64,000 nucleotides of DNA from assembly GCA_030148605.1 (NCBI GenBank), contig JASBTD010000052.1, forward strand, positions 50,215 through 114,214. Direction: 5' to 3'. Positions 35,303 to 46,139 of this stretch are shown here, in pieces. The DNA is from Erythrobacter sp. (GTDB lineage: Bacteria > Pseudomonadota > Alphaproteobacteria > Sphingomonadales > Sphingomonadaceae). The notes under the pieces were generated by a model. That model was not told the DNA's origin. It ran no database searches and was given only the letters and a program-made list of their open reading frames with translations. Numbering within the stretch: position 1 is the stretch's first letter; every line of letters begins with the position of its first letter. Position numbers and translations under genes: made by a program.

Positions 35303-36008
35303 CCGCCGTAGCGAGCGCGAGATATTGCGACAGCGCCCAGTTTACAGGCGGGCCGATCGTCTTGCTGAGCACCCCAAGTTCCGGCGCAAACCATGTCAGC
35401 GCAATCAAGCCAAAGAAAAGCAGCATGCCGTATGGCCTGAGCTTGCGGTAACTGCGGGCAAGCGATGGCGGCATCAGCCCTTCGGCAATATGCGAGCCGT
35501 CGAACGGCGGGATCGGCAGCAGATTGAAGATGCCCAGGAACACATTGATGAGGATGAAATAGAAGAACCCGCTCTGGATCAGCAGCGTTTCACCAGCACC
35601 ATTGGCGATCAGCGAGAGCCCAGTCTCAGTGGTGGTGATTCCTGCCTCTGCAGGCAGCGCCAACCCAAGCAACACCGCGCCGACAGCAGCCAGCACGAAA
35701 TTCGAACCCGGCCCGGCCGCAGCGACAGCCATCATTCCATAGCGCGGGTTATCGAGCCGGTCCTGCCGCACCGGCACAGGCTTGGCCCAGCCGAACACCG
35801 GCGCACCTGCCAGCGCCAGCGCGCCCGGCACCAGCAAGGTTCCAACCGGGTCGATATGCCGGATCGGATTGAGGCTCAGCCGTCGCGCGTCGCGCGCGGT
35901 GGTGTCACCCAGCAGCAGTGCCGAATATCCATGCGCCACTTCGTGGAACACGATCGCTATCACCAGGGCCGGAATCAGGACCAGCGCAAGCGTAAGGGTG
36001 TCTGTCAT
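35289..36008 (-). CDS. Site-2 protease family (M50) membrane metallopeptidase
   Basis: The 239-residue membrane protein has the zinc motif HEVAH (about 22-26) in the first membrane segment, and NLLPIPPFDGSH (the NPxPPFDG zinc-aspartate motif) in a later one. This is the short bacterial SREBP-S2P/SpoIVFB-like form without a PDZ domain. It would cleave membrane-embedded substrates; targets are unknown. It ends inside the first codons of truB on the same strand. Confidence 0.88.
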   Translation of the reverse strand: MTDTLTLALVLIPALVIAIVFHEVAHGYSALLLGDTTARDARRLSLNPIRHIDPVGTLLVPGALALAGAPVFGWAKPVPVRQDRLDNPRYGMMAVAAAGPGSNFVLAAVGAVLLGLALPAEAGITTTETGLSLIANGAGETLLIQSGFFYFILINVFLGIFNLLPIPPFDGSHIAEGLMPPSLARSYRKLRPYGMLLFFGLIALTWFAPELGVLSKTIGPPVNWALSQYLALATAVAGG

Positions 36009-36080
36009 CGCCAGAAGATAGGGACTTGAGCAGAATATGATAAGTCCGTTCGTCTCGAGCGAAGTCGAGACACGAGCTGG

Positions 36081-36659
36081 TCAGCGCGCCAAAGCCTCGC
36101 TGAAATGCTTGCGACACAGCGCGACATAGCGATCATTGCCGCCGATCTCGGTCTGCTCGCCTGCCTTGACGGCATTTCCCTCTGCATCGACGCGCAGGTT
36201 CATCGTCGCCTTGCGTCCGCAATCGCAAATCGCCTTCAATTCGACCAGCGAATCCGCAATCCCCAGCAGGGCCGCAGAGCCGGGAAACAGCTTGCCTTGG
36301 AAATCGGTGCGCAAGCCATAGCACAGCACCGGCGTGCCGGTTTCGTCAGCCAGCCGCGCGCATTGCCACACCTGTTCTTCCGTCAGGAATTGCGCTTCGT
36401 CGATCAGCACGCAATCCACCCGTCCTTGCGAATGCTCTTCCAGCACGAATTCCAGTATGTCCGTATCCGGCGCGAAACGGTGGGCATCGCTGGCAAGCCC
36501 GATCCGGCTGCTGATCGCGCCAAAGCCGGGCCGGTCATCGATGGCCGCTGTCCACAGCGAAACCCGCATGCCCCGCTCGCCATAATTGAACGCGGCTTGG
36601 AGCAAGGTCGTGCTCTTCCCCGCATTCATGCTGGCATAATAGAAATAGAGCTTGGCCAT
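36081..36659 (-). CDS. tdk: Thymidine kinase
   Basis: The 192-residue type II thymidine kinase starts at MAKLYFYYASMNAGKST, with P-loop MNAGKST. It has the DEAQF magnesium-binding motif and the lasso-domain zinc cysteines in AICDCGRKAT and VALCRKHF. It phosphorylates thymidine for dTMP salvage in the cytoplasm. The longer upstream frame to 36719 is not needed. Confidence 0.95.
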   Translation of the reverse strand: MAKLYFYYASMNAGKSTTLLQAAFNYGERGMRVSLWTAAIDDRPGFGAISSRIGLASDAHRFAPDTDILEFVLEEHSQGRVDCVLIDEAQFLTEEQVWQCARLADETGTPVLCYGLRTDFQGKLFPGSAALLGIADSLVELKAICDCGRKATMNLRVDAEGNAVKAGEQTEIGGNDRYVALCRKHFSEALAR

Positions 36660-36840
36660 GCGCTGCCCCCCGAAGATTCGCTGGACCGGCAAAGTTGCAC
36701 CCGCTCCCATGCCGCGCAAGCGCGCCAGCCGAGTTATTCGGAAACAAATATGGGGTTTGGCGGATTAAGCTATGAGACAGGCGCAAGGCGCAATGCTAGC
36801 GTCCTCGCCATATCGTTAATTCTTCGGGGCTTTTTACATC

Positions 36841-38457
36841 ATGGCTGAAGCGAGCACAGCTACGCAAAACGGTATCCTGGGTTGGATCGAACGGACAGGC
36901 AACAAATTGCCCGATCCGGTGTTCATCTTTTTCTACCTGATCATCGCATTGGTCATCATTTCGGTTGCCAGCGCAGCGCTGGGTGTTTCCGCATTCCATC
37001 CGACACAGATTGATGAATCGACCGGCGGTGCACTGCGTATTGAGGCGGTTAGCCTGCTTTCTGCAGAGAATATCCAGCGGCTTTGGGTCGAAATGCCGAA
37101 GACTTTCACACACTTCCACCCGCTCGGCTATGTCCTGGTGGTCATGCTGGGCGCGGGTGTGGCTGAAAGGTCCGGCTTCTTTGCAGCAGGCATGGCAAAG
37201 GCGGTGAAAGGCGCCCCGACTGCTCTGCTGACACCTGTTGTTGCGCTGGTGGCCATGCTCGGAAATCATGCCGCAGACGCTGGTTATGTCGTCCTGATTC
37301 CGCTTGCCGGCATTCTGTTTGCTGCAGCGGGTCGGCACCCATTGGCTGGTATCGCCGCCGCATTTGCAGGTGTTTCAGGCGGCTTCTCAGCCAATATCTC
37401 GCCCGGCCAGCTCGACGCCCTCTTGTTCGGCATTACGGAGGAAGCCGTGGGGGCGAGCGCGCTTGACCCTTCATGGACCGCCAACATCGCGGGCAACTGG
37501 TACTTCATAACAGCGATGACCGTGCTGTACTTGCCGATCATCTGGTATGTGACAGACAAGATCATCGAGCCGCGGCTCGGCAAGTGGAGCGGCGGTTCGG
37601 CAGCCACTGCGAATGCAGACGATCTGAGCCCTGATCCGATTGCTGAAGACGGCCCGCTCGCAAGCAGGGGGCTGCGCGCAGCAGGTCTGGCCGCGCTGAT
37701 TGTCGCTGTGCTCTGGGCGATCATGGTCTTCGCGCCTGGCACTCCGCTGGTCGATGAAGCGGCCTGTCAAGGCGTGAGTGACTGCTCGATACATACGGAG
37801 TTACGCCCGTTTTATCAGTCGCTGGTCGCAGGCTTCTTTCTGCTCTTCCTCCTAACCGGCTGGGCCTATGGTCGAGCGACCGGATCGATCAAGAACCATC
37901 GCGATCTGGTCGACATGATGGCTGAGAGCATGAAGGATATGGGCTATTATCTCGTGCTCGCCTTTGCCGCGGCACATTTTGTAGAAATGTTCGGCTGGTC
38001 GAACCTCGGCTTGATTTCAGCGGTGCACGGGGCAGCCGGTATCCAGGCAACCGGTCTGCCCTTGCCGCTGGTGCTGGGTCTGATGGTGATCTTTGCCGGA
38101 ATCCTCAATCTCTTTGTGGGTTCAGCAAGCGCGAAATGGGCACTCCTGGCGCCGATCCTGGTGCCGATGCTGATGCTATTGGGAATCAGCCCAGAGGGCG
38201 CGACAGCTGCCTATCGCGTGGGCGACAGCGCAACCAACATCATTACGCCTTTGATGGTCTATTTCCCGCTGATCCTGGTGTTTGCCCAGCGCTGGCAAAA
38301 AGAGTTCGGGCTCGGCAGTTTGACCGCGATGATGCTGCCGTATTCGATCTGGTTGCTGATTTCCGGCACTTTGCTGCTGGTCGCGTGGATCTATCTCGGT
38401 GTTCCGCTGGGCCCTGATGCGCCTGTGGCCTACTCGCTGCCAGGTGCGGGGGGATAG
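36841..38457 (+). CDS. AbgT-family transporter
   Basis: The 538-residue inner-membrane protein is of the AbgT family, with about nine membrane helices and two re-entrant hairpins. Visible segments include GAGVAERSGFFAAGMAKAV and GNHAADAGYVVLIPLAG near the middle, and GSASAKWALLAPILVPML and YRVGDSATNIITPLMVYFP near the end. In Escherichia coli AbgT imports p-aminobenzoyl-glutamate. Other members export sulfonamides, so the substrate direction is open. No abgAB hydrolase genes are adjacent. Confidence 0.92.
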   Translation: MAEASTATQNGILGWIERTGNKLPDPVFIFFYLIIALVIISVASAALGVSAFHPTQIDESTGGALRIEAVSLLSAENIQRLWVEMPKTFTHFHPLGYVLVVMLGAGVAERSGFFAAGMAKAVKGAPTALLTPVVALVAMLGNHAADAGYVVLIPLAGILFAAAGRHPLAGIAAAFAGVSGGFSANISPGQLDALLFGITEEAVGASALDPSWTANIAGNWYFITAMTVLYLPIIWYVTDKIIEPRLGKWSGGSAATANADDLSPDPIAEDGPLASRGLRAAGLAALIVAVLWAIMVFAPGTPLVDEAACQGVSDCSIHTELRPFYQSLVAGFFLLFLLTGWAYGRATGSIKNHRDLVDMMAESMKDMGYYLVLAFAAAHFVEMFGWSNLGLISAVHGAAGIQATGLPLPLVLGLMVIFAGILNLFVGSASAKWALLAPILVPMLMLLGISPEGATAAYRVGDSATNIITPLMVYFPLILVFAQRWQKEFGLGSLTAMMLPYSIWLLISGTLLLVAWIYLGVPLGPDAPVAYSLPGAGG

Positions 38458-38526
38458 ACTGAGCAATAGCTCCGCCTGTCGCAAGCTGATTGCGCCCACA
38501 CCGGGATATCGGATATAAGCCTCGCC

Positions 38527-39102
38527 ATGAAAACGGCCCGCATCATGCTGGCCCTTGTGGTCGCCTTCTTGCTCGGTGCAGCGGCACCGACAGGGCAGAT
38601 TTACGCCGTTGATGCCACCGCCAGCAGCCTTTCAGCCAAGGTTCCGTTCCTCGGAATAGGCCGCAAATCTGCGGGTTTTCCCGAGGTATCGGGGACAATC
38701 CGGCTCGATCGCCAGCGCCCTCAGGACATCGCGCTTGATGTCAAGATCGATGCGCGGGCGCTGACCGCGGGGGACAATCTGACACTGAGCCGCTTGAAGG
38801 GCGAGAAGTTCTTCTGGGTCGAGAAATATCCGCAAGTGCGCTTTGTCGGGCGCGAGATGAAACTCACCAGCCCCACCGAAGGCAGCGTGGATGGCGAGTT
38901 GACAGCGCGCGGAGTGACGAGGCCCGTCACGCTGGACGTCACTTTCGACCGGCCACCTGCGCAAGCCCTGCCCGGTGAAGCCATTTCGCTGACCGGCAAG
39001 ACGCGCATCAATCGCTATGATTTCGGGATGAAGTCCTATCGCCTGATTGTCGGCAAATATGTCGAGATCGAGCTCAAGGCACGCATGGTGCCGCAAGCCT
39101 GA
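38527..39102 (+). CDS. YceI-family periplasmic lipid-binding protein
   Basis: The 191-residue protein has a signal peptide (about 1-25) and a YceI lipocalin-like barrel. FLGIGRKSAGFPEVSGTIRL and MKSYRLIVGKYVEIELKARM are typical first and last strands. YceI proteins bind polyisoprenoid chains in the periplasm. The gene stands alone between AbgT and a convergent acetyltransferase gene. Confidence 0.85.
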   Translation: MKTARIMLALVVAFLLGAAAPTGQIYAVDATASSLSAKVPFLGIGRKSAGFPEVSGTIRLDRQRPQDIALDVKIDARALTAGDNLTLSRLKGEKFFWVEKYPQVRFVGREMKLTSPTEGSVDGELTARGVTRPVTLDVTFDRPPAQALPGEAISLTGKTRINRYDFGMKSYRLIVGKYVEIELKARMVPQA

Positions 39103-39105
39103 GCT

Positions 39106-39597
39106 TTACAGTTCGAGCAGCCAGTGCTCGCTGATCTCTTCCTTGCCAAACTCGGTCTGCACTTCGGTAGATGTGACTGTGTAGCCTTCGGCAGCATAGA
39201 TCTTGCGCGCTCTATCAAGCACAGCATGAGTCCACAGCACAATCCGCTTGTAACCCGCTTCGCGCGCGAACTCGCTGCATTGGCGGACCAGGGCAGAGCC
39301 CACACCCAACCCCCGCGCTTCAGGCTCGACATAAAGCAATCGCAGCCGCGCAGTGTCTGCATCTTCTTCGCACAGAAACACACCGCCAAGCATCTGCCCA
39401 TCACGATCTGCCACCCAGCATTGCTCGCGGCCCGGCTTGAAATCGCGCAGGAAATTGCCGGCTATTTCGTAGATCAGCGCTTCGAGCGGCTGCCCCCAGC
39501 CCCATTCATCGGCATAAAGAATGGCCTGACGCGCGCCGATCATGCCCAGATCGCCCGGACCGAATGTTCGGAGCCTCCAGGCTGTTGGATCACTCAT
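39106..39597 (-). CDS. GNAT-family acetyltransferase
   Basis: The 163-residue protein has the acetyl-CoA binding motif [19 protein letters not shown] (core R-G-L-G-V-G) and the C-terminal [21 protein letters not shown]. The substrate is unknown. The start at MSDPTAW overlaps the end of rbfA by eight bases, so it is probably co-transcribed with the infB operon. Confidence 0.85.
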   Translation of the reverse strand: MSDPTAWRLRTFGPGDLGMIGARQAILYADEWGWGQPLEALIYEIAGNFLRDFKPGREQCWVADRDGQMLGGVFLCEEDADTARLRLLYVEPEARGLGVGSALVRQCSEFAREAGYKRIVLWTHAVLDRARKIYAAEGYTVTSTEVQTEFGKEEISEHWLLEL

Positions 39598-39985
39598 CTT
39601 CGAGGTCGCGCGCGACCTTGGGATCGCGCAGTAACTGTTCGATGCGGTCAGCTTCATCAAAGCTTTCGTCCGCGCGGAATTTCAGCTTGGGCGCAAACTT
39701 GAGTCCCAACCGCTTGGCCACTTCGCGCTGCAAGAATGCTGTGTTCTGCTGCAACGCCTTGACGACAACGCCCTCTTCCGCGCCCAGCAATGGTTTCACA
39801 TAGGCTGTCGCGTTCCTGAGATCCGGCGTCATGCGCACTTCAGTGACGGCGATGTTCGCCGCGCTGACGATATCATCGTGAACCTCTTGCCGCGCGAGCA
39901 GTTCTGACAGGATATGCCGCACGCGCTCTGCCACTTTGAGCACCCGCACGGAATGCTGTTCAGGCGTGAATTGCTGGCGCGCCAT
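39590..39985 (-). CDS. rbfA: Ribosome-binding factor A
   Basis: The 131-residue KH-fold protein needed for 16S rRNA maturation has [18 protein letters not shown] helix 1 and [23 protein letters not shown] strands (here [20 protein letters not shown]). The C-terminal [19 protein letters not shown] is typical. It is the usual neighbour of infB, with a thioesterase gene inserted between them, overlapping rbfA by one base. Confidence 0.95.
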   Translation of the reverse strand: MARQQFTPEQHSVRVLKVAERVRHILSELLARQEVHDDIVSAANIAVTEVRMTPDLRNATAYVKPLLGAEEGVVVKALQQNTAFLQREVAKRLGLKFAPKLKFRADESFDEADRIEQLLRDPKVARDLEDE

Positions 39986-40422
39986 CAGCCCATTCCCGTT
40001 TCGGTTGGTGAGGGGCGCATGGTCGGGATCGCTGTGGAGGTCGCGCGCGCGAGCACCTGACCTTCTTCGGTCTGCAATTCGCCTTCAAGGAAGATCACCC
40101 GCCTGCCGCCGCGCACCACCCGGCCTTTGCCGATGATGGTCGCGCCTTCAGGCAGCAGGCCCAGCAATTGCATGGAAATCTCGAGATTGAGCGGGGCCTG
40201 CTCGCCGCCGGTCATGGCGACATAGGCATAGCCCATCACATCATCGAGATAGCCCGCGACAAGTCCGCCCTGCACGCCGCCGCGCCAGGTGCACATTTCG
40301 CGCATCACAGTGAAGCGCATGGTCGCGGTCGCGGTTTCCTGATCGAAACCGAGGAACTCGGATCCGAGCAGCGCCGTGTGCGGAGATTCTCCGCCAGCTT
40401 CCGTCTCGAACCCCAGGCTCAC
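39985..40422 (-). CDS. PaaI-like hotdog-fold thioesterase
   Basis: The 145-residue hotdog-fold protein has the motif [19 protein letters not shown], in which the helix aspartate serves as active-site acid, and [24 protein letters not shown] strands. It probably hydrolyses an acyl-CoA thioester. It sits between infB and rbfA with 1- to 4-base overlaps on both sides. Confidence 0.83.
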   Translation of the reverse strand: MSLGFETEAGGESPHTALLGSEFLGFDQETATATMRFTVMREMCTWRGGVQGGLVAGYLDDVMGYAYVAMTGGEQAPLNLEISMQLLGLLPEGATIIGKGRVVRGGRRVIFLEGELQTEEGQVLARATSTAIPTMRPSPTETGMG

Positions 40423-42908
40423 AGCGTCCGCTCACGCTCCTCGACTTCGAAGACTTCGAGCTGGTCACCCGGCTGGATGTCATTCGTGTCTTCCAACACC
40501 ACGCCGCATTCAAGACCTGACCGGACTTCATCGACATCGTCCTTGAACCGCCGAAGCGATGCGATGGTCGTAGCAGACACGATGACATCGTCGCGGGTAA
40601 GACGCGCGAACAGACCCTTGCGGATGACGCCATCTTCCACGAGCAGGCCAGCCGCCTTGTCCTTCTTGCCGGACTTGAACACTTCCTTGACCTGTGCGCG
40701 GCCGACGACGGTCTCGATCCGTTCAGGACCAAGCTCGCCAGCCATCTCTTTCGCGACTTCATCGGTCAGGTGATAGATGACATCGTAATACATCATCCGC
40801 ACATTATCGCGCTTCACCAGATCGCGAGCTTTCGCATTCGGACGCACATTGAAGCCGATGATCGGCGCATTGGAAGCTGCTGCCAGCGTTACATCGCTTT
40901 CCGTGATCGCGCCTACACCCGCATTCAGAACGCGCACCTTGATCTCGTCATTCGAGATGTTGTGCAACGCATTGACGATCGCTTCGACCGAGCCCTGCAC
41001 ATCGGCTTTGACGAGTACCGGCCATTCGATCACGTTCGATGCGAGGTTGTTGAACATCGTATCGAAGTTGGTCGGGGCAAGCGCAGTGCGCTTCTCCGTC
41101 GCCTTTTCCTGGCGATAGGCAGCAACTTCGCGCGCGCGCTGTTCATTCTCGACAACCGTCAGCACGTCGCCTGCGCTTGGCACGCCGCCAAGGCCCAGGA
41201 CTTCGACCGGCATTGACGGGCCGGCTTCCTTGATCTGCTTGCCCTGGTCATCGATGATCGCACGCACACGCCCGCTTTCCGTGCCGACAACAAATGTGTC
41301 GCCGCGCTTCAGCGTGCCGCGATTGACCAGCACGGTTGCAACCGGCCCTCGACCCTTGTCGAGCTGGGCTTCGATAACCGTTGCTTCGGCAAAGCGATCA
41401 GGGCGCGCTTTGAGTTCGAGCAGTTCGGCTTGAAGCTCAATCTTCTCTAGCAGCTCGTCGAGTCCGGTCTTTTCCTTGGCTGAAATCTCGACATCCTGCA
41501 CGTCACCAGACATGGCTTCCACGATCACTTCATGCTCAAGCAAGCGCGAACGGATGTTGTTCGGATCGGCTTCCGGCTTGTCGCATTTGTTGATCGCAAC
41601 GATCATCGGCACGCCCGCTGCCTTGGTGTGATTGATCGCTTCAATGGTCTGCGGCATGACACCGTCATCAGCAGCAACAACCAGCACCACGATATCCGTG
41701 ACATTGGCACCGCGCGCGCGCATTTCAGAGAATGCCGCGTGGCCCGGCGTATCGAGGAAAGTGACTTTCCCGCCAGACTTGGTCTTCACCTGATAGCTGC
41801 CGATATGCTGTGTAATGCCGCCAGCTTCGCCCTTGGTCACATTGGTGCCGCGAAGCGCGTCGAGCAGCGAGGTCTTGCCGTGATCGACATGGCCCATGAT
41901 CGTGACCACGGGCGGGCGAGGCTTCAGCGTTTCTTCCGGATCGACATCCTCTTCGTTCTGGATATCGACGTCGGACTCTGAGACCTTCTGGATGTTATGG
42001 CCGAACTGTTCGACCAGCAGCTCTGCTGTATCTTGATCGATCGTCTGGTTGACTGTGACCATCATGTCGAGATTGAACAGTTCCTTGACCAGGTCTGCCC
42101 CCTTCTCGCCCATGCGTTTGGCAAGCTCGCCAACCGTGATGGCTTCCGGCACGATAACGTCGCGCACTTGCTTCTCGCGCGGCTTGTTGGAGCCGCCACC
42201 TTGAAGCCGGCGCTCCTTTTCACGCGCGCGCTTGAGCGCGGCGAGCGAACGGGCCCGACGGCCTTCGTCCTCGTTGAGCGCCTTTGAAACAGTCAGCTTG
42301 CCAGAGCGACGCTTGTCACTGCCGCCGCCGCGTGCCGGCTTTTCTTCCTTCTTCTTCTTGTCCGGGCGCTTGGGCTCGGGCCGCGCAACCGGTGTAAACT
42401 TGCGGGCAGACGGCGTCGGCGTGCTGTCATCGGAAAGTGCAGAGGCATCGGCTGCAGCCGCTTCAGCTTCAGCCGCAGCCTTGGCGTCTTCAGCGGCCCG
42501 CTTTTCAGCTTCTTCTTCCGCCTTGCGGTTGTCTTCCGCGCGCTTCTTCTCGTCTTCAGCTGCCTTTTTCGCACGCTCTTCATCGCGCTTGCGAGCTTCC
42601 TCTGCCAGGCGCAGGCGTTCTTCCTCGGCCTCGCGCTGCAAACGGGCAACGCGTTCTTGCGGCGTCTCGGCGGGCGCAGCCGGCTTCTTGGGCGCAGGCT
42701 TCTCAGCCGCCGGGGGTGGCGGCGGAGGCGGAGGCGGAGGAGGCGCAGCTGCGGGCTCTTCACCCGGCTTTACCAGCTTGCGGCGGCGCTTGACCTCGAC
42801 CGCGACCTTGTTGGTCCGGCCATGGCTAAAGGTCTGCTTGACCTCACCAGGCTGCGCACCTTTCAGGGTCAGCGGTTTACGGGCAGGTTTTTTATCTTCG
42901 TCGCTCAT
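40419..42908 (-). CDS. infB: Translation initiation factor IF-2
   Basis: The 829-residue protein has an N-terminal region that is highly charged and proline-rich, with a polyproline run and Glu/Arg/Lys/Ala coiled-coil (residues about 50-160). The GTPase domain follows with [26 protein letters not shown] and NKCDKP, and then the C-terminal fMet-tRNA-binding domains. It delivers initiator tRNA to the 30S subunit. It is downstream of nusA and ylxR in the standard order. Confidence 0.98.
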   Translation of the reverse strand: MSDEDKKPARKPLTLKGAQPGEVKQTFSHGRTNKVAVEVKRRRKLVKPGEEPAAAPPPPPPPPPPPAAEKPAPKKPAAPAETPQERVARLQREAEEERLRLAEEARKRDEERAKKAAEDEKKRAEDNRKAEEEAEKRAAEDAKAAAEAEAAAADASALSDDSTPTPSARKFTPVARPEPKRPDKKKKEEKPARGGGSDKRRSGKLTVSKALNEDEGRRARSLAALKRAREKERRLQGGGSNKPREKQVRDVIVPEAITVGELAKRMGEKGADLVKELFNLDMMVTVNQTIDQDTAELLVEQFGHNIQKVSESDVDIQNEEDVDPEETLKPRPPVVTIMGHVDHGKTSLLDALRGTNVTKGEAGGITQHIGSYQVKTKSGGKVTFLDTPGHAAFSEMRARGANVTDIVVLVVAADDGVMPQTIEAINHTKAAGVPMIVAINKCDKPEADPNNIRSRLLEHEVIVEAMSGDVQDVEISAKEKTGLDELLEKIELQAELLELKARPDRFAEATVIEAQLDKGRGPVATVLVNRGTLKRGDTFVVGTESGRVRAIIDDQGKQIKEAGPSMPVEVLGLGGVPSAGDVLTVVENEQRAREVAAYRQEKATEKRTALAPTNFDTMFNNLASNVIEWPVLVKADVQGSVEAIVNALHNISNDEIKVRVLNAGVGAITESDVTLAAASNAPIIGFNVRPNAKARDLVKRDNVRMMYYDVIYHLTDEVAKEMAGELGPERIETVVGRAQVKEVFKSGKKDKAAGLLVEDGVIRKGLFARLTRDDVIVSATTIASLRRFKDDVDEVRSGLECGVVLEDTNDIQPGDQLEVFEVEERERTL

Positions 42909-42924
42909 CTAGCTGCTGCGTCCT

Positions 42925-43689
42925 TCACACATTCAATTGTTCGTCCTGGCGACCGGGAGAGGCCTGGTCACCATCAGTTCCGGAAGGCGGATTGCCTCCC
43001 ACAAAATTAAGCAGGCGTGCCAAGGCCCCCTCGACCCGCCCCGCTGCAGCGCTGTTATTCAGCGCCAGGTGGACGACATTGTCGCGGCCCAATGCCACAG
43101 ACAAAGCCGCCCGGTCCAGTGGCAAGACAATTCCTCGCTCACCGCTGCCTTCTGCATCACGCCCGACACGCCATGCCTGATCCAGTTTCTTGCGCCCGTC
43201 TTCGCTTGCATCCAAAGCGTGGAGGAGCAATTCGGCACGCCCACTGCGCGCCTGTTCGTCGATCCGTGACGTGCCGAGAACCACATGTCCGGCGCGCAGC
43301 TCAAGCCCCAGCCGGTCAAGCAAGGCCTTGGTCAATGCCCGCTGTGCGAGCTCAGGCAAATCTGCCGGGATCTCCAGCGTTGCGCCTTTGAATGCGCGCG
43401 CCAGAGCACCCTTTAGCTGGCCCTTGGCTAGCGCGGTTTCAAGCTCGCCGCGTGAAACGCCGATCCATGCGCCGCGGCCCGGGGCCTTGGCATGCGGATC
43501 AGGCAGCACAAGGCCGTCTGGCGAAATAGCCAGCCGTAGCAGGCTGTCGCGCGAAGCGTGTGCGCCGGTCAGGATGCACTTTCGCTCCGGCTGCGCCTTG
43601 TTTGCGCAGGCTTCGCCGGACACCGATTTAGGGTGCCGCGCCTTGTCAGTGATGTCGGAGCTTACGCGCTCATTGGTTGGAGTCCGCAT
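42925..43689 (-). CDS. YlxR/DUF448 RNA-binding protein with C-terminal L7Ae-like domain
   Basis: The 254-residue protein starts at MRTPTNER. The DUF448 domain (RKCILTGAHASRDSLLRLA, then GRGAWIGV) is followed by a helical linker and an L7Ae/L30e-like region (AGHVVLGTSRIDEQARSGR). This two-domain form is usual in alphaproteobacteria. YlxR proteins bind RNA or act on RNase P in some species. It overlaps the nusA stop by 20 bases. Confidence 0.9.
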   Translation of the reverse strand: MRTPTNERVSSDITDKARHPKSVSGEACANKAQPERKCILTGAHASRDSLLRLAISPDGLVLPDPHAKAPGRGAWIGVSRGELETALAKGQLKGALARAFKGATLEIPADLPELAQRALTKALLDRLGLELRAGHVVLGTSRIDEQARSGRAELLLHALDASEDGRKKLDQAWRVGRDAEGSGERGIVLPLDRAALSVALGRDNVVHLALNNSAAAGRVEGALARLLNFVGGNPPSGTDGDQASPGRQDEQLNV

Positions 43690-45367
43690 CGGCGGCCTCC
43701 TGAGTTGCGGCATCTTCGGTGGCCGGAGCTACCTCTTCCTCATCTTCGAACCCCGCAGGAGCCGCCTGCGGCTCCTCGTCTTCGAACCAATGCGCACGAG
43801 CAGCCATGATGATCTCATTGCCTTGCTCTTCAGTCAGGCCGTACTCGCCCAGCACACCACCCTTGTCCTGCTCACGGATAGAGGGGCGACGCATCGGCGG
43901 GCCATCCGCATTGTTGCGGCGGCGTGGTGCCTCGCGCTTCTTCGCGATCAGCTCGTCAGTGGCGAGATCAGCCAGATCGTCCAGCGTCTTGATGCCTGCC
44001 TTGCCGAGTGTCACCAGCATGACTTCGGTGAGATGAGGAATTTCAGCCAGATCGTCTTCCACGCCCAGCTCGCGGCGCTCGGTGCGCGCAGCTTCCTCGT
44101 GGCGATCCAGTGCTTCCTTGGCACGGCTCTGGAGTTCTTCCGCCAGATCTTCGTCAAAACCTTCGATCGAAGCGAGTTCGTCCAATTCGACGTAAGCGAC
44201 TTCTTCCAGCTCGGCGAAACCTTCTGCCACCAGCAGCTGAGAGAGCGTTTCATCAACGTCGAGCTCTTCCTCGAACATCTTCGAACGCTCGGCAAATTCC
44301 TTGCTGCGCTTCTCGGATGCTTCCTCTTCGGTCATGATATCGATCTGGTGACCGGTCAGCTGGCTCGCCAAGCGCACGTTCTGGCCGCGGCGACCGATCG
44401 CGAGCGAAAGCTGGTCATCAGGCACAACCACTTCGATGCGCCCTTCTTCTTCGTCCAGAACCACACGCGCGACCGTTGCCGGCTGCAGCGCGTTCACCAC
44501 GAAGGTGGCGGTGTCTTCCGACCACGGAATGATGTCGATCTTTTCGCCCTGCAGCTCCTGCACGACTGCCTGAACGCGGCTGCCCTTCATACCCACGCAG
44601 GCACCAACCGGATCGATCGAGCTGTCATGGCTGATCACGCCGATCTTCGCGCGGCTGCCCGGATCGCGGGCTGCGGCCTTGATCTCGATGATGCCGTCGT
44701 AAATTTCCGGCACTTCCTGCGCGAACAGTTTGCGCATGAAATCAGGATGCGCGCGGCTGAGGAAAATCTGCTGGCCGCGATTGTTGCGCTCAACCTTGGT
44801 GATGATCGCGCGGATACGCTCACCGACACGGGCAGCTTCACGCGGGATCTGCTGGTCGCGGCGGATCACGCCTTCCGCGCGGCCCAGATTCACGATCACA
44901 TGACCGAATTCGACTGACTTGATCACCCCGGTGATCACTTCGCCTGCGCGATCCTTGAATTCTTCATACTGGCGCTCACGCTCGGCATCGCGGACCTTCT
45001 GGAAGATCACCTGCTTGGCAGATTGCGCATCGATGCGGCCCAGATCAACCGGGGGCAGCGGATCGACGATGAAGTCACCGATCTTCGCATCTTCCTGCAG
45101 CTTCTGTGCCGCTTTCAGGTCAACCTGCTTGAAGTAGTCTTCGACTTCCTCGACCACTTCAACCACACGCCACAGGCGCAGATCGCCCGTTTGCGGATCG
45201 AGCTTGGCCCGAATGTCATTTTCCGCGCCATAGCGGTTGCGCGCGCTTTTCTGGATCGCTTCTTCCATCGCTTCGATAACGATCGCCTTGTCGATCATCT
45301 TTTCCGAAGCGACCGCATTCGCAATCGCAAGCAGTTCAGCCTTGTTCGCAGAAATTGCCGTGGCCAT
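43670..45367 (-). CDS. nusA: Transcription termination/antitermination protein NusA
   Basis: The 565-residue protein has an N-terminal RNA-polymerase-binding domain (1-125) and an S1 domain ([21 protein letters not shown]). Two KH domains follow ([39 protein letters not shown]). C-terminal acidic helical repeats end in an acidic tail rich in Glu and Ala. It modulates pausing and termination. Its start overlaps the rimP stop by one base. Confidence 0.98.
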   Translation of the reverse strand: MATAISANKAELLAIANAVASEKMIDKAIVIEAMEEAIQKSARNRYGAENDIRAKLDPQTGDLRLWRVVEVVEEVEDYFKQVDLKAAQKLQEDAKIGDFIVDPLPPVDLGRIDAQSAKQVIFQKVRDAERERQYEEFKDRAGEVITGVIKSVEFGHVIVNLGRAEGVIRRDQQIPREAARVGERIRAIITKVERNNRGQQIFLSRAHPDFMRKLFAQEVPEIYDGIIEIKAAARDPGSRAKIGVISHDSSIDPVGACVGMKGSRVQAVVQELQGEKIDIIPWSEDTATFVVNALQPATVARVVLDEEEGRIEVVVPDDQLSLAIGRRGQNVRLASQLTGHQIDIMTEEEASEKRSKEFAERSKMFEEELDVDETLSQLLVAEGFAELEEVAYVELDELASIEGFDEDLAEELQSRAKEALDRHEEAARTERRELGVEDDLAEIPHLTEVMLVTLGKAGIKTLDDLADLATDELIAKKREAPRRRNNADGPPMRRPSIREQDKGGVLGEYGLTEEQGNEIIMAARAHWFEDEEPQAAPAGFEDEEEVAPATEDAATQEAADADSNQ

Positions 45368-45927
45368 CAGTCTTGAGCCTCTTCTTCTTCAACTATGTCG
45401 TCTGCACCGCTCACATCGAGCGGCTGAGTGGCGGCGATCAACTCGTCGGTCAAGACGAGCTTTGCCGAATGAACCATTTCAAGCGGGTAGGAAACCTCCC
45501 CCGCCTTCCTGTCTTCGAGGGTGACCATATCACCATCGATACCTTTCAGGATACCGCGATAGCTGCGCTGGCCATCCCAATCCTTCACCATCGAGACCTT
45601 GGCTTCGTGCCCGGCCCAATTGGCGTAATCCTTCGCGCGCGTCAGCGGGCGGTCGATCCCGGGTGAACTCACTTCCAGGTGATAGGCGCCTTCGATCAGC
45701 GTCTCGCCCGCTTCTTCAGCGGCATCCATCGCATCGGAAACCGCGCGAGAAAGCGCCGCGCATTGATCGATGATCAGCTGACCGGTTGCCGGGTCCTCCG
45801 CCATGATCTGCAGCGCTTGCCCGCCGTCACCGGCTTCAGACGGCATCATCTTCACGCGCACGAGATCGAAGCCGAGAGCTTTCGCTTCGGGCTCGATAAT
45901 CTCTGTCAGGCGCGCGATATCCGCCAT
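45367..45927 (-). CDS. rimP: Ribosome maturation factor RimP
   Basis: The protein has about 186 residues from MADIARLTE. The N-terminal domain contains LVRVKMM and EVSSPGIDRPLTRAKDY, the RimP signature. The C-terminal SH3-like domain contains YRGILKGIDGDMVTL. It is required for 30S maturation. It heads the nusA-infB operon. Confidence 0.96.
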   Translation of the reverse strand: MADIARLTEIIEPEAKALGFDLVRVKMMPSEAGDGGQALQIMAEDPATGQLIIDQCAALSRAVSDAMDAAEEAGETLIEGAYHLEVSSPGIDRPLTRAKDYANWAGHEAKVSMVKDWDGQRSYRGILKGIDGDMVTLEDRKAGEVSYPLEMVHSAKLVLTDELIAATQPLDVSGADDIVEEEEAQD

Positions 45928-46072
45928 CTTGTCTCCGTCTGTGTCATGGCATTGCTGACAAAAGCCGCTTGGGCCGGCCCCTTGCGGCGCCAGCATCTCA
46001 ACTTTGTATCGACAATGTCGGGATGAGCTGCAGATAGGCGCGAGTCGTCGCCATTGCAAGCGCCAAAGAAAA

Positions 46073-46094
46073 GGGGCCCTGTTGCCAGAGCCCC
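46073..46094 (-). terminator. Terminator of the secreted zincin-like gene
   Basis: A nine-base stem (46073-46081 with 46086-46094, one wobble) has a TTGC loop. On the minus strand it is followed by a TTTTCTTT run, 46 bases beyond the stop at 46140. Confidence 0.75.
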
Positions 46095-46139
46095 CTTCCT
46101 TGTTCGGTTCGGGTACCGTCCTGTGAAACTCAGTATAAA

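Noticed and set aside
42720..42745. GGC/GGA run in infB considered as a simple-sequence repeat or phase-variable tract
   Set aside because: It encodes the polyproline stretch of the IF-2 N-terminal region, a usual feature, and is not a uniform repeat.
43190..44917. 575-codon plus-strand open frame antisense to nusA and ylxR
   Set aside because: nusA and ylxR on the other strand have full domain matches. The antisense frame has no recognisable domain and is a product of high third-position GC.
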